From Anastatus disparis (taxonomy: Eukaryota > Arthropoda > Insecta > Hymenoptera > Eupelmidae): DNA of 64,000 nucleotides. The stretch spans positions 310,001-374,000 of the forward strand of contig JAFFSR010000010.1 in the NCBI GenBank assembly GCA_017163975.1. Direction: 5' to 3'. Below are positions 11,880 to 23,489 of the stretch, piece by piece. How positions within the stretch are numbered: the first letter of the stretch is position 1; each line of letters begins with the position of its first letter. The position numbers and the translations under genes are program-made. Under the pieces are notes generated by a model. The model searched no databases. It had not been told where the DNA came from and saw only the letters and a list, made by a program, of their open reading frames with translations.

Positions 11880-13526
11880 TCAATAAAAAATTAATAATAT
11901 GTACAAATAGATACAAGATGAATGAATTAGCACGTAACTAGAAAAGTTTATAGACATTTTAAAATCTTTAATATTTTTAAATATTTCTGAAAAAGAGAAA
12001 AAGATATTAGGTTTTTTTCTAAAATATTTATAATTTTTTTTCATGATATAATAATAAGGATCAAATATGGTTCTTATTTGTTTGATATTATTTGGTATTT
12101 TTAATTGTAAAATATCAATGTATTTAAATATATTATTATCAATTTTTTTACTGACTATATCTTGTTGGTTAAGTGTAAGTGTGATATAGTTGATAAATAT
12201 TTTAAAACATATTTTATTATCTAATTGATCTTGTTTTATTTCGATGATATTAGTTTGTTCGATATTTTTATCAAATACTTTATATTGATTTTTATTTAAA
12301 TTATTAAAGCTTATTGGTATTTTCAAAAATTTATTTTTTTCGTCTAGAAAATCATCTTTGCAATTTATGAGTGCTTCAGATATATTAATTTTGGTAGTGA
12401 GTTTGGCTTCACTTTTACATACTTGTATTAATTCATTTAGAGCTGGTATCCTTTTATCATTTAGATTATTTAGTTCTGATGTATGATTTTCAATTGTATA
12501 ATATTTTTCTGCTAATGTAATATTATGAACATTGATTATGTTACTTTCGTTATAGATTATTAATTCTTTTTCGAAAAAACAATGTTTCTTTATTACTCTA
12601 GGATTATTCAGTTCTGTTATCAAATTTTCGGTAATATTTTCATATTTTACGCAATCAATTTTTAATGGAATAATGTTATCAAAAATTATTTCTGATTCTT
12701 TTGCGAATTTTTCACATAATGTATTAAGAATTATGTATTTTTTAAATTCATTCTGTTTGAAATCGTTTGTGAGCATTTTTTCATTTTCTACACAACTTAT
12801 TATTTTTGTATCATTTATAGTTGGAATAAATGAATGCACTATTTCGAAATCTTTTGGAATTTGGTGTATTATAATTTGATTACTCTGTAATTTTTCGGTT
12901 TTGTCTGATTCAATTAGAGTGCATTCAAATTCTTCTGTTTTTATAAAATTAATATGAAGTTCATTATATTTCACTTCATTAGTGATTTTATTGATTAATA
13001 AAGTAGTTTCAGCTTGAAAATTTTCTTCTATGTCTATTTTTTTGTTATCCTCTTTTTCATTAATTTCAGCATTTCTTATGTCAAAAAGTGTGAGTGTTTT
13101 ATCATCAATGATTGAATCGTCCAATATATGTGATTTAGATTCTGTGGTTTTATGTGATATAGTTTTTTGTTCGTTACAGGATATATTATTATATAATTCT
13201 GCATGTAAATCATATAATTTCTTGCAATTTTCTCTCGTATGACCTTTTATTTCACAAAATAAACAAAAATTTTTGTTTTCAGAGAAATCGTTTTGATATA
13301 TAATATTTAATATTTTTATGAAGTCATCTATGTTGTTAATTTCTGCAGAATTAATAAAAGAGCTAATGTAACCTTTTAGTTTCGATTTTGCAGTCAGAAG
13401 AAGTTTTATTTTATTTTGTGCTAAGCTTCTTGCTAATTCCATTTTATCAATATATTCTTCAGGTAATATATTTTTACCATCGAATTCTGGTAAAAGTTCA
13501 AACAAATAATCATCATCATAATCCAT
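11880..13526 (-). CDS. Gag-like protein with a CCHC zinc knuckle
   Basis: A 548-residue intact ORF. Residues 10-80 (LPEFDGKNILPEEYIDKMEL followed by a SKLKGYISS-type helix) resemble the capsid region of Gypsy-type Gag, though it is short. Residues 88-101 form a retroviral-type knuckle, C-x2-C-x4-H-x4-C (C88, C91, H96, C101). The remaining 440 residues are rich in Asn, Ile, Lys and Glu and have no recognised domain; the last 30 residues are hydrophobic. Gag packages element RNA and binds nucleic acid in the cytoplasm. Usual Gag proteins carry the knuckle near the C-terminus, so the long tail after it is odd. It may have replaced pol. The ATG is followed by an acidic stretch and upstream sequence has no continuing frame. 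Retention of a 1.6 kb frame in such AT-rich sequence argues for past selection. Confidence 0.75.
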   Translation of the reverse strand: MDYDDDYLFELLPEFDGKNILPEEYIDKMELARSLAQNKIKLLLTAKSKLKGYISSFINSAEINNIDDFIKILNIIYQNDFSENKNFCLFCEIKGHTRENCKKLYDLHAELYNNISCNEQKTISHKTTESKSHILDDSIIDDKTLTLFDIRNAEINEKEDNKKIDIEENFQAETTLLINKITNEVKYNELHINFIKTEEFECTLIESDKTEKLQSNQIIIHQIPKDFEIVHSFIPTINDTKIISCVENEKMLTNDFKQNEFKKYIILNTLCEKFAKESEIIFDNIIPLKIDCVKYENITENLITELNNPRVIKKHCFFEKELIIYNESNIINVHNITLAEKYYTIENHTSELNNLNDKRIPALNELIQVCKSEAKLTTKINISEALINCKDDFLDEKNKFLKIPISFNNLNKNQYKVFDKNIEQTNIIEIKQDQLDNKICFKIFINYITLTLNQQDIVSKKIDNNIFKYIDILQLKIPNNIKQIRTIFDPYYYIMKKNYKYFRKKPNIFFSFSEIFKNIKDFKMSINFSSYVLIHSSCIYLYILLIFY

Positions 13527-15210
13527 TATGATATTTAGATCTTAATTATTTTGTGAAGGAAATTTCATATGTTCCATTAAGATATTACAAAGTAAATGTG
13601 TAATATGATGTTAATATGCAAATGTTATTATAGATATTTTTATTATTCATCAATATTAAGCGATCCATGTTGTATTAATAATGATTTTGTTGATATATAG
13701 TCTGAACTCGTTATTAATCATAAAAATTGTTATGAATATTGCTGATCATGTTTCTTTTTTTTTTACACTGTTTACACTTACGTTTCTAAACATATATATT
13801 TAAAATATTTTGAATCTTATTTAATAAATTTCTTTAACACTGACCGACTATTCTTGCATAAAAACCAAGAATATTGCTGATTTGTGTTTTGAATTTTTAT
13901 ATTGAGTTACTACAAAGCTATTATCTTTATTTGTCGTTTTGGTTCTGTTTTGAATAGTTTTTCGAAAATGTATTTAGATTTTCCTGATTTTGTGTTGTAT
14001 CTAAATTCTGCTGTTGTTATGTTGTATTTAATGTATTTTTAACAGAAGAGTGTATAAGTCTTGTACTTTTTCTAAACGCACTAGCGTCTTCTTGGTTTTG
14101 AATAATAGTTTTTTAATAAGCTGACTTATGTTTTGATTGTTATACATTGACCTCTTGCTGTTGTTGATATACAAAACCGTATCGTAACCGACAGATTTTT
14201 CGCTGAATTTGTACTTTTACAAGTTTGATACACTTTGTAATATTTTGATGATCCATGTCTGCTTTTTTTTTTTTGCAGTTTGTTTACTTTATTTTGATAT
14301 CTTTAAATTTACTTTATATTCTTTTCATAAAAATTTATAAGTTTTTAGTATTATTTAATATAATTCAATATTTTAAATGATATTGAATTTTTACTGTTTA
14401 GTCAACTTTCCTTTTTATTTCTTTTATTAATCGTGAACTTGAAATTTACTTCACTTTTAAAAATTAAATTATTATGCAAAAATTATTGATATCTGTTGTA
14501 ATTTCTCAATGCACTAAATAAATGATATTATTTAAAATCAGTTTATACTTGATTTCTTATTTATAATTATTTTTGCTAAAATATAGATTTATTTATTGAT
14601 TTAATGATTTTACATTTATTTTCATTAACAATTTTATTATATAAATTGTATTATATGATTTTTAATCACGCAATTTCGCGTATATAAAAATTATTTCAAT
14701 TACGCACTTTACGTATAATATATTAATTTTATATGTATAATAATTTTATTTTTTTAAGAACACTATTCGTATTTAATGATACACTTCGTGTTTAATAATT
14801 TATTTTTAATAACACTATTCGTATTTGATAATACACTTCGCGTTTAATATTTTTATTTTCGATGACGCCATTCGTATTTGATAATACACTTCGCGTATAA
14901 TATTTTTATTTTCAATGACGCTATTCGCTTTTAATAATGCACTTCGCGTTTAATTTTATGTATATTTACTTGATTTGTGCCTTTAATATATAATATTTTA
15001 TTTGACGCACTTGGCGGTTGATTAACACACTTTTTAACACTGTATTTATTATAAGCCCTTTATATTTTTATGCACTTTATATATAAATAGGTAAAGAATT
15101 ATGAATTTTCTTTGATTATCCTTCAATATATTCAATACGATTTCTCAATTGAAACAATTTGTACCGGAACCAAAATGTTACGGTCAAACTAATTCGTACC
15201 GGAACCAAAA
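13527..15210 (-). other. Leader region between 5' LTR and gag
   Basis: AT-rich untranslated leader. Next to the LTR the sequence TTTTGGTTCCGGTAC (minus strand) lies three bases in from the LTR end and could be a primer-binding site because it begins TGG. It occurs twice in tandem (about 15,150-15,210). The matching tRNA was not identified. Confidence 0.5.
14755..14955. repeat. Tandem units of about 65-70 bases in the leader
   Basis: Units built from ACACTTCGCGTTTAATA and a GACGC(C/T)ATTCG block repeat three to four times, with looser copies upstream from about 14,670. Function unknown; leader repeats are seen in some LTR elements. Confidence 0.7.
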
Positions 15211-15992
15211 TGTTAAGTCCTGGCTTGCACCAGGACTAAATAAAAGTGTGTATGTTATTTAATTATATTAATTAATTGCATAGAATATATATAAATTATG
15301 TTAGTTTAAAATATTAAATTCATTTATAAAATGTATAAAGATAAAGATGTATGAATCTAGTGGTGGAAAGACTCCACCAATATTTAATTGAACGAAATCG
15401 CTCTCACGATTGAATATTATTAAAGGATAAACTTGATTCTTGAAAATGAAGAGCTTATTGAATAATTATATATTCTTACCTTGTAGTATTTCTCAGTAGA
15501 TTGGTGCTAGGTATGGGCAGACAAATGAATAGGCACAATATGTAAATAGATCCTCGAGGTTTATTGATATCTTTTAACACTTTTAATATAATTGATTTTT
15601 ATGCGCGTATATATTTTAATAATTGATATATGTGTATTTAGTAATAGTAATTGCTTTGAAATATAGAACTTGACGGGCAGTGTAAACGTATTACCAATAA
15701 GACACCCGGGGTAATGTCCCGAATATCATTTGTTTCATTTGGTTTTTATACTCATTTTGTTTATGAGATTTATTGTCTTTTACATAAATTTTTATTTATA
15801 AATTTTCTTAAAGTTTGATAATATGTTTCGTAATGGTTTTTAGGATTCGTTTGGTAATTTCGAAATATACATTTTGATTCTTTTCTTATGATCTACTTAA
15901 TTTCGCTTAATAGTGAAATAATGCGACTGTTCAATAACTGAGGAATTTTGATTTACCAATGTTAATAAAAAAGATACGTTTATGACGTAACA
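15211..15992 (-). repeat. LTR (5' LTR in gag orientation)
   Basis: Plus-strand start TGTTAAGTCCTGG and end ATGACGTAACA, then the TTAT duplication. It differs from the left LTR at scattered positions, so the insertion is not very recent. Confidence 0.85.
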
Positions 15993-16434
15993 TTATTAAC
16001 AAATAAAGTTTAAAGTCGTTTTTTTCAAAATTCAATTTTTCGGTAAATATTAAATGAAAGTTTACGAAATTTTCATGGTAAGTACAAAACTATGTTCTAT
16101 TTCAATTAAGATTCGAATTTTATAAAAATTTTCATAAATCTTGTTAAAAAATTAATTTTTTAATAAACAAATGGCAATTTAAATAACTTTTTGGGTATGT
16201 AGGAACCAATTTTTTTTTTAGGATTATTCTATAAAATCTAAAGTATCTTTTCCTGAAAGAAAATTTTGGTAATATTCATAAAAAAAAGTGCTACGAATTT
16301 TTTAATGCGACGCAGTGGACGTCTGGCGCGCTGCCGTGAGAGACACATACGCGCGGTTATGCGCTCAGCTTTTTGTACCTGCTTATTTATGCATTTGCAA
16401 CTTATAATACATATAATTCATGATGGAAGAATTA

Positions 16435-16440
<6 letters not shown>

Positions 16441-16489
<49 letters not shown>
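16441..16489. repeat. (AT)n at the palindrome centre
   Basis: Uninterrupted TA dinucleotides at the exact fold-back point of the 8,556-17,027 palindrome. The same arrangement occurs in the 22,048-23,487 palindrome. Confidence 0.9.
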
Positions 16490-16490
<1 letters not shown>

Positions 16491-17029
16491 CTATCATGAA
16501 TTTTATGTATTATAAGTTGCGAATGTACGCGCGTGTGTGCATTTCGCGGCAGCGCGTCATACGTCCACTAAGTTGCATTAAAAAATTCGTAGCACTTTTT
16601 TTATGAATATTACTAAAATTTTTTTTTGGGAAAAAATACTTTAGACTTTATAGAATAATCCTAAAAAAAAAATTTGTCCCTGCCTACCCGAGAAGTTTGT
16701 TAAATTGATATTTGTTTATTAAAAAATTAATTTTTTAACAAGATTTATGAAAATTTTTATAAAATTCGAATCTTAATTGAAATAGAAGATATTTTTGTAT
16801 TTACCATGAAAATTTCGTAAACTTTCATTTAATATTTACCGAAAAATTGAATTTTGAAAAAAAAAACGACTTCAAACTTCATTTGTTAATTATTTTTAAA
16901 AAAATGTAAATTGTTCGAAAATTTTTTAGGACATTGGTTTTTATCAATATGTTTTCGTGATGAAATAATTAAATGATCAGAAAATGCAATTTCATTTTTA
17001 GTGTGCCCAGTTGAGACAGTTTGACTGTA

Positions 17030-17485
17030 TATTTGTATACATATAATTAATATTTTCAAAAATCAGCATATTAATATTGAATTATTAGTATAAATTCATC
17101 TTTAATAGCTTAACATGAATTTATAAAAGTATAAAACCTGATTAAAATTTTATAGGAAAAAGGGGCCATAAGCGAATTGAAATTTCAATAATTGATTATT
17201 TTATATAATTATATTTTTATTCTTACTTTAAAAGTATAATGATGTTAACCTTTCTATATTTGCACTAAAAAATTGAAATCAAAAAATGAATTCACTGAGA
17301 TACCACTGATAATAAACAATATGAAAACCACATAATATTTTGCATAAAGTGAGAATTAAACAATTTTTAAGGTTATCGATGATATTAATGACTATGTATT
17401 ATCAAAGGTTTTGGATTTCTTATCTTAACCTTATACAAATTATTATTCGAATATTTTACCCTAATGTTTTATCGAAAGATCTTCC
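17030..17485. other. AT-rich spacer inside the composite element
   Basis: No repeat partner was recognised. The 67-residue ORF at 17,340-17,543 runs into the next palindrome and is not convincing. Confidence 0.5.
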
Positions 17486-18013
17486 TACACGGAGAGAAAA
17501 ATCATGTTATTATCCCATGAAATTTCAAGTGATTATTACATGATATTTCTTCACCGAATATTATCGAAGAAACAAGTGATTTTTTGATGATACTCATGTT
17601 TTTAATAGATGATTGGTATCCATCTTAAAATCAGATACAAAAGATGTTATTTTTTCTTGATGGTCAACTTAAAATTACGTGGGCTGCCAGGAGAATGAAC
17701 GTGGCGATGCATCATGTTAAAATTACTTGCGACTCACGGGATTTTCACGTGGCACTCAAGTGAATTCAATGGTGGCGTGACCAACCGAGTAGCGCGTGCT
17801 TTGCAGGTAGTTGGGAGAGAGAGAGTAACCAAAATACAATCTTATTATGATGGTAAAACAGCAATATATATATTTTTAAAAAATTAATAAATATTAAATT
17901 ATCAATATTACCTTTGAAACTATTAGGAATAAATTCTAAACTCAAAATTTAATTATTTTAAACAACTGGGGGCAGATAAGCATGTATCATCTCGCACCAA
18001 ACATATCTCAAAG

Positions 18014-18085
18014 CAGGTTTAGTCTAGTGCGTAACGTTCGTGCTTTTCTTTTTGGGTGTGCGAGTTCAACTCTCGGTCAAGGCCA
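18014..18085 (+). ncRNA. tRNA-like (SINE-like) sequence, left arm
   Basis: An A-box-like TTTAGTCTAGTGCGTAACG is followed about 40 bases later by a T-arm/B-box-like CGAG-TTCAACT-CTCG. The 3' part GGTCAAGG resembles a tRNA acceptor, closest by eye to tRNA-Glu. The anticodon arm is not convincing and the acceptor ends do not pair well. It is better read as a tRNA-derived sequence captured in the palindrome than as a working tRNA gene. Confidence 0.4.
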
Positions 18086-18582
18086 CTTTTTTATTATTTT
18101 AATATTTTTTATTAATTATTTAATTTATATTTTCTTTTTTTTAATATTAAAATCAAATTAAGTATGCTCATTTTTTTAATTAATATTTTTTTAAAATAAA
18201 TTATTTCTTTTACGTAATAATTCAAATAGTTAATAAATAAATAATAGTGATTTATAATACTATAATTTAATTTATTCATAATGTAATTTATAAAATTGAC
18301 ATAATAAATAAATTAGTCTATAGTATTAATTCATTTATGTTATAGTTTATATTATACATTAATATACACACATATATATTTATGAAGACAAAATTTAACT
18401 GAAGTATTATGAATATAATTGTTATTCATTTATTAATATTTTTAATTATTACGTATAAGAAATAATTTATTTTAAAAAAATATTAATTAAAAAAATGAGC
18501 ATATTTAATTAGATTTTAATATTAGAAAAAAGAAAATATAAATAAAATAATTAATAAAAAATATTAAAATAATGAAAAAAGT

Positions 18583-18655
18583 GGTCTTGACCGAGAGTTG
18601 AACTCGGGCACCAAAAAAGAAAAGCACGAACGTTACGCACTAGGCTAAACCTGCT
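18583..18655 (-). ncRNA. tRNA-like sequence, right arm
   Basis: Inverted partner of the copy at 18,014-18,085 with a few differences (for example CGAGAGTTGAACTCGGG around the T-arm). The two copies have opposite internal promoters facing the palindrome centre. Confidence 0.4.
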
Positions 18656-19259
18656 TTGAGATATGTTTGGTGCGAAATGATACACGCTTATCTGTCCCCC
18701 AGTTGTTTAAAATAATTAAATTTTGAGTTTAAAATTTATTTCTAATAGTTTCGAAGGTAATATTAATAATTTAACACTCATTAATTTATTTAAACAATTG
18801 CTATTTTACCATCATAACAAGATTGTATTTTGGTTACTCTCGCTCTCTCTCCCCACTACCTGCAAAGCACGCGCTACTCGGTTGGTCACGCCACCATTGA
18901 ATTTACTTGAGTGCCACGAGAAAATCCCGTGAGCGGTAAGTGAATACCACAGGATCGACTAACTGGTTATATTCACTTGGCGCTCTTAGTAATTATAGCT
19001 GCTGTCCAAAGGATAATATCATGGCGCCTATAGCGTTTTCAGTTAGGATCTATTCTGGTTAAATTAAGTCGATTTCATAAGAATCTTACATGAAGAATCA
19101 TTTAATTTTAACGTGTTAAATTTATCATAGGAAAATAACATGATTTTTCTCTCCGTGTAAACATCTAAAATAATAATTATAACGAACCATTTAATACCGA
19201 ATCAATTTTTATTATACAATGTTATTCTAATATTGTAATATAGCACATGAAATAATATT

Positions 19260-19616
19260 ATTTCTAATCAAGGAATTGATTTTTTACAAAAAGTAATAAT
19301 TATAGCAAAAAATAAGGAGATAGCCCCATCTTGTATCATAAAAAGCAATATTTGCTTTGATGAGGAAAAATTATTTTTATCGATTTGTTTTAAAGAAAAC
19401 CTTGAAAAACTAAAAAAATAGAGGTTAGGATAGACGATTTAGTTTTTCAAAGTTTTCTTAAAAATGAAGCGATAAAAATAATTTTTCGACATAGAAGAAA
19501 ATATTGTTTTTTATTATACGAGATGGAGCTTTCTTCTTATTTTTTTCTATAATCATTAGGTTTTGCAGAAAAATGAATTTTTTGGTTAGAAAAGGACAGA
19601 GATATACGACCTGCTC
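19260..19616. mobile_element. Left-truncated copy of the GAGGTCACG-family MITE
   Basis: It resembles 4,933-5,314 (shared TTTTTCAAAGTTTTCTTGAG-like core and GGACAGAGATA..CGACCTGCTC right end) and ends at TTAA (19,617-19,620). The left terminal 30 bases are missing. Confidence 0.6.
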
Positions 19617-20329
19617 TTAAATTACAATTTCGTTAGAAATAAATCCTTACCTAATATATAAAATTAATAAAAATAGGATTTTATTTTTTATACTAATATT
19701 CGTAATACTGTTTTAATACTAATATTCGTTATTTTATTTACAATATATTTTACATGTTACTTTTCTTTAGTGATGAAATAGCGTTTAACATAATGTTTTT
19801 TTATGGCTCGAATTCATAGACCCAACTCAAGTCTAAGGCTAGAAGTTATAGTCGTTACTCATTTTTCAAATATTCTATCCTTGTTCTTCTTATCGAAAAA
19901 GGGTAAGAAGAACATAGATAGAATATCTAAGAACTGAGTAAAAACTATAACTTCCAGCCTATCTATTGTTACTCAAGTTACGTTACTGAGTAAAAACTAT
20001 AATTTCCAGCCTATCGATTGTTACTTAAGTTACGTTACTGAATTCGTACCTATGTCAATGGAGATAATATAATACAATACATGACATAAGTGCAAACTTT
20101 ATTTATAATCTTTAAAACGATTGCAAATGTCATAAAATAATTGCGATTAATATGCGCTTTTTAACAAAAATATATTTAATATTGTAATATTAATATGGTG
20201 CATGTAAACTAGATTTCAATGTACTCGCATGCTCACATTTTTTTACATAGTGTAAAAATAGACCACATAGCTCTTGCAAAAGTGTGACTTACGTGCAGAT
20301 TTAGATTACACAGTGTTAAAAATGCCAAA

Positions 20330-22044
20330 GTTAAGGTTCATATTATTAAATCATGGTTCTAATGTTTTTATTGATAAGTTTTACTTACTAAATATAAATT
20401 CATTAACTCATATGTAATTTCAAGTTGATATTTTGACCGTACTTAATATAGCTGTACCTGTAAAATGATTTATTTATAGAAACATTTTTTTTTATTAAAA
20501 TAATATAATATTTAAAAAATTTTATCACATATAAAGTAGTGAAATATCAACAAAATCATGAAAGAAGTGTTTAAATACCTAATCTAAAATGTGGATTCGT
20601 GTAAAAATATGATGCGAATATTTGTAAATCTTATTTTTCTGACTTGATTGCATAATTAAATTTATAAATAAAGTTCTAGATTACAATTTCATAATATAAA
20701 CAGAGATTAGTAGAGATTGCCAATTCCGTGTTAATGAAACGTGCCGAATTCGATCATGACGATCCTTGCGGCGCTTCTGGAACTATACGCGCAAAGCCCC
20801 TCCACGTCTACACGCGCATAGAGAAGCAAGCGAGAGGGGAGGAGACAAACACACGAAACATGCAGCTTCACAGTGGCGTGGGTAAACTTACGGCAAACCC
20901 GCTTTAGCCTGTTTTCGCCGCGATACTTTATAGCTTTATTTCAATGCGATTAACCATCCCGAAAATTTGTTGATTAATAACATATTTTTATTTAAAACAG
21001 ATACATATTTTAATAATAAAAATCATTAAAGTAATAAAACAAATAAATAATGATAAGTAAAATCTTTTGGGGGCTATGACCATATGTAACTTTTTACCCT
21101 ATTCAACAAACAAATTCGGATGCGGTGGTCACTAAGTTTTTGCGCACCTCACTCTCTACTTTTGCCAAGTTCAAACCCGATTTTCCACCTCTTTTTTTTT
21201 TTCAATTTTTAAATATCATATATTTTTATAATCAATTTTTATAGCGGAAAAAATAAAATTAAAAATTTATTTAACACCTCAAATTCTATTTTATTTTAAA
21301 AATATAAAAAAATATATTTACAGATAGGGATAGAAAAAAGTTTTAATGTCAATATTACATGGCTATATAACATATTAATATGAAATAAAAACGAAGCTAG
21401 TTCTGTAATTTTTCCCTACTAAATAAAAGATATTAACGATTGAAAAAAAAATTATTTTAAATTATAGTTGTTTTTTCATTCTCACTCAATTGCAAATAAT
21501 AAAATCTTTTTTGTTCCCTAAAAAAAGGACCTTTTCTAAATTTATATAAATTTATGACATTTTTAACTAATTTAATAAAAATAGAAAATAAATGTAAATA
21601 AATCTAATTTTATTTTAGATAAGTAAAATAATAAATTTACCTGAAAAAATAAATAATTTTACAAATTTGAACTTTAAAAGCACATTTTAAATAAAAATTA
21701 CATTGAATATCATTAATATTTTAAAAAATTGGACTTTTTATTCTTTCTTTTATTAAATATATTTTTATAATATTATTAATTATTATTTTCAAAACAAAAA
21801 AAATGATTTAACAAACATAATAATTTAAGTTCTCACAAGACATATTAAATAAAATTTTCATTAAATTTTAAATAGCCTAAATTCTGTTAATCTCTCAAAA
21901 ACTGGCATTTTCTAAACTTATATAGGAGCATGATAATATTATTTTTAATTCATTTAATAAAAATTCAACATTAAATGTTAATAAACATCATTTTATTTTA
22001 GACACACAAGAGAATGAAAAAATACTTTTATTAAAAGTATATCC
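20330..22044. other. AT-rich sequence with a dispersed repeat
   Basis: A GC-richer patch at about 20,720-20,930 has no ORF. From about 21,200 to 22,000 loosely repeated units (ACTGGCATTTTCTAAACTT and relatives) occur, and an inverted relative lies at about 51,200-51,610. No gene recognised. Confidence 0.5.
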
Positions 22045-22047
22045 TTA

Positions 22048-22590
22048 GGCCAGTCAATAGACCGAAAAAAAGTCTAGTAACTGGCAACGACCTATGCGAT
22101 TATTTAAAAGATAGTCCGCAGATGTTTACTTATATGTTTTGGACTAGCAATTATGATTTATTAATTAGTTATTAACAAATTAGTGCAAAAAAACGCGTTT
22201 TATTTTTGTTTTTTGCTAATAAAACAAAAACTATTTGGCGAATTATTATGGTGTCAATGAAAAAGTTGTAGAGAATTGAATTATCAACAAAACGAGAGAT
22301 CAAACGATCCGATCGGTTTATTAGAACCGAAAAAAAATCGGAAAAACCGAAAAATTTTTAATTTTTTTAAAAAATTCATAACTTTGTTGTTTATTAATAT
22401 TAAGAGCTGAAATTTAGTACAGAAGTAGATAATTATATCTACTTTCAACATTCCAAAGGCAGATACTATCAAATAATTAGTTTCTGTGTATTTCATTAAA
22501 ATTGTGTAAAAAGGGTGAAATATGCACTTTAACCTCGACGCAAACGGTCGAGCGCGCGGTACACAGCAAAAAGTGGGGATGTAGGAAAAA

Positions 22591-22663
<73 letters not shown>

Positions 22664-23487
22664 AGCGCGCGACGTGAAACGTTCAATTTTTTAACTGGCT
22701 CGTTTTTGGCGATTAATGCACTTATATTAAAGTGTTTTATTTATTAATTAGGGTATTTTTAACCGGCGAATCTGATTTCCTATTCAGATTTCACGAATAA
22801 TGAAATCTAAAGGTATTTTACAGTTTCTCCTCCGTGGGCTGTGTACCGCGCGCTCGACCGTTTGCGTCGATGTTAGAGTGCATATTTCACCCTTTTTACA
22901 CAATTTTAATGATAACTTAGAATATACGTTTAATAGTATTTTTTTCTAGTTTTCAAAACCCTTTAAAAAATGTATGTACGACGTTCTCAATCGGTACTAT
23001 AAAGAAGGGAGTAATACCAAAAAAAATATATTGCAATTACACAGAAAATAATTATTCGATAGTATCTGCCTTTGGCATGTTGAAAGTAGATATAATTATC
23101 TACTTTTGTACTAAATTTCAGCTTTTAATATTAATAAACAACAAAGTTATAAATTTCTTTAGAAAATGAAAAATTTTCCGGTTTTTCCAAATTTTTTTCG
23201 ATTCTAATAAACCGATCGGATCGTTTGACCTCTCGTTTTGTTGATAATTCAATTCTCTACAACTTTTTTATTGACACCATAATAATTCGTCAAATAGTTT
23301 TCGTTTTATTAGCAAAAAAACAATAAAAAAACGCGTTTTTTGCACTAATTTGTTAATAACTAATTAATAAATCATAGTTGCTAGTCCAAAACATATAAGT
23401 AAACATCTACGGACTATCTTTTAAATGATCGCATAGGCCATTTTCAGTTACTAATTTTGGCAGAACAAAACCTTATTTTGACTGGCC
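22048..23487. mobile_element. TA-flanked 1.44 kb palindrome with (AT)n centre
   Basis: The ends GGCCAGTCAA and TTGACTGGCC are flanked by TA. Long inverted arms share blocks such as ACCGATCGGATCGTTTGA and CACTCTAACATCGACGC-like sequence, with (AT)n at 22,592-22,660. The centre is asymmetric: the right arm carries extra sequence at about 22,665-22,850. No transposase. Confidence 0.75.
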
Positions 23488-23489
23488 TA

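Larger units (their letters stand above)
8696..15992 (-). mobile_element. Non-autonomous gag-only LTR retrotransposon (TR-GAG type)
   Basis: Two directly repeated LTRs of about 770-780 bases bound a 5.7 kb interior with a single long ORF (gag, minus strand). TTAT follows the right LTR (15,993-15,996) and precedes the left (8,692-8,695). The undisrupted partner half of the host palindrome (near 16,880) shows the empty site, confirming the insertion. The LTRs are TG..CA. No protease, reverse transcriptase, RNase H or integrase ORF is present, so mobility would need a helper. Orientation is taken from gag: the 5' LTR is the right one. Confidence 0.8.
8556..17027. mobile_element. TA-flanked palindromic element, split by a nested LTR retrotransposon
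   Basis: The left half is 8,556-8,695 plus 15,997-16,440; the right half is 16,490-17,027. The halves are inverted copies (GTCAAGCTGTCTCAACTGGG / CCCAGTTGAGACAGTTTGAC) around an (AT)n centre at 16,441-16,489. TA dinucleotides flank both ends, as in Tc1/mariner-type insertions. With the retroelement removed the palindrome is about 1.2 kb. It has no transposase. Short ORFs at 8,555-8,746 and 16,266-16,499 are fragments of the repeat. Confidence 0.7.
17488..19157. mobile_element. TA-flanked 1.67 kb palindrome carrying tRNA-like sequences
   Basis: The ends CACGGAGAGAAAAATCATG and its complement are flanked by TA. The arms (about 17,488-18,300 and 18,380-19,157) are inverted copies that include the GTAGCGCGTGCTTTGCAGG block and a tRNA-like stretch in each arm. 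The fold-back centre is near 18,340. No transposase is present. The terminal repeats and the TA duplication suggest a Tc1/mariner-type non-autonomous element (inference). Confidence 0.7.
7613..20325. mobile_element. Composite inverted-repeat element with 0.65-0.7 kb arms
   Basis: The left arm 7,613-8,253 and right arm 19,632-20,325 are inverted copies starting GGCATTTTTAACACT. Both contain the TGAGCATGCGAGTACA block and an inner hairpin (7,929-8,051 and 19,837-19,959). The right arm carries a small extra duplication of the GTAAAAACTATAA..TTCCAGCC segment. The interior is filled by other nested elements, so the original interior is unknown. No transposase is visible and no clean target duplication was found. 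Confidence 0.65.

Noticed and set aside
12673..13242. Plus-strand ORFs inside gag
   Set aside because: Shadows of the 548-residue minus-strand frame.
18014..18085. Functional tRNA gene
   Set aside because: The acceptor and anticodon stems do not form well by eye; kept only as a tRNA-derived sequence.
22477..22747. ORFs across the (AT)n of the 22,048-23,487 palindrome
   Set aside because: Open on both strands because of the dinucleotide run; no protein signal.
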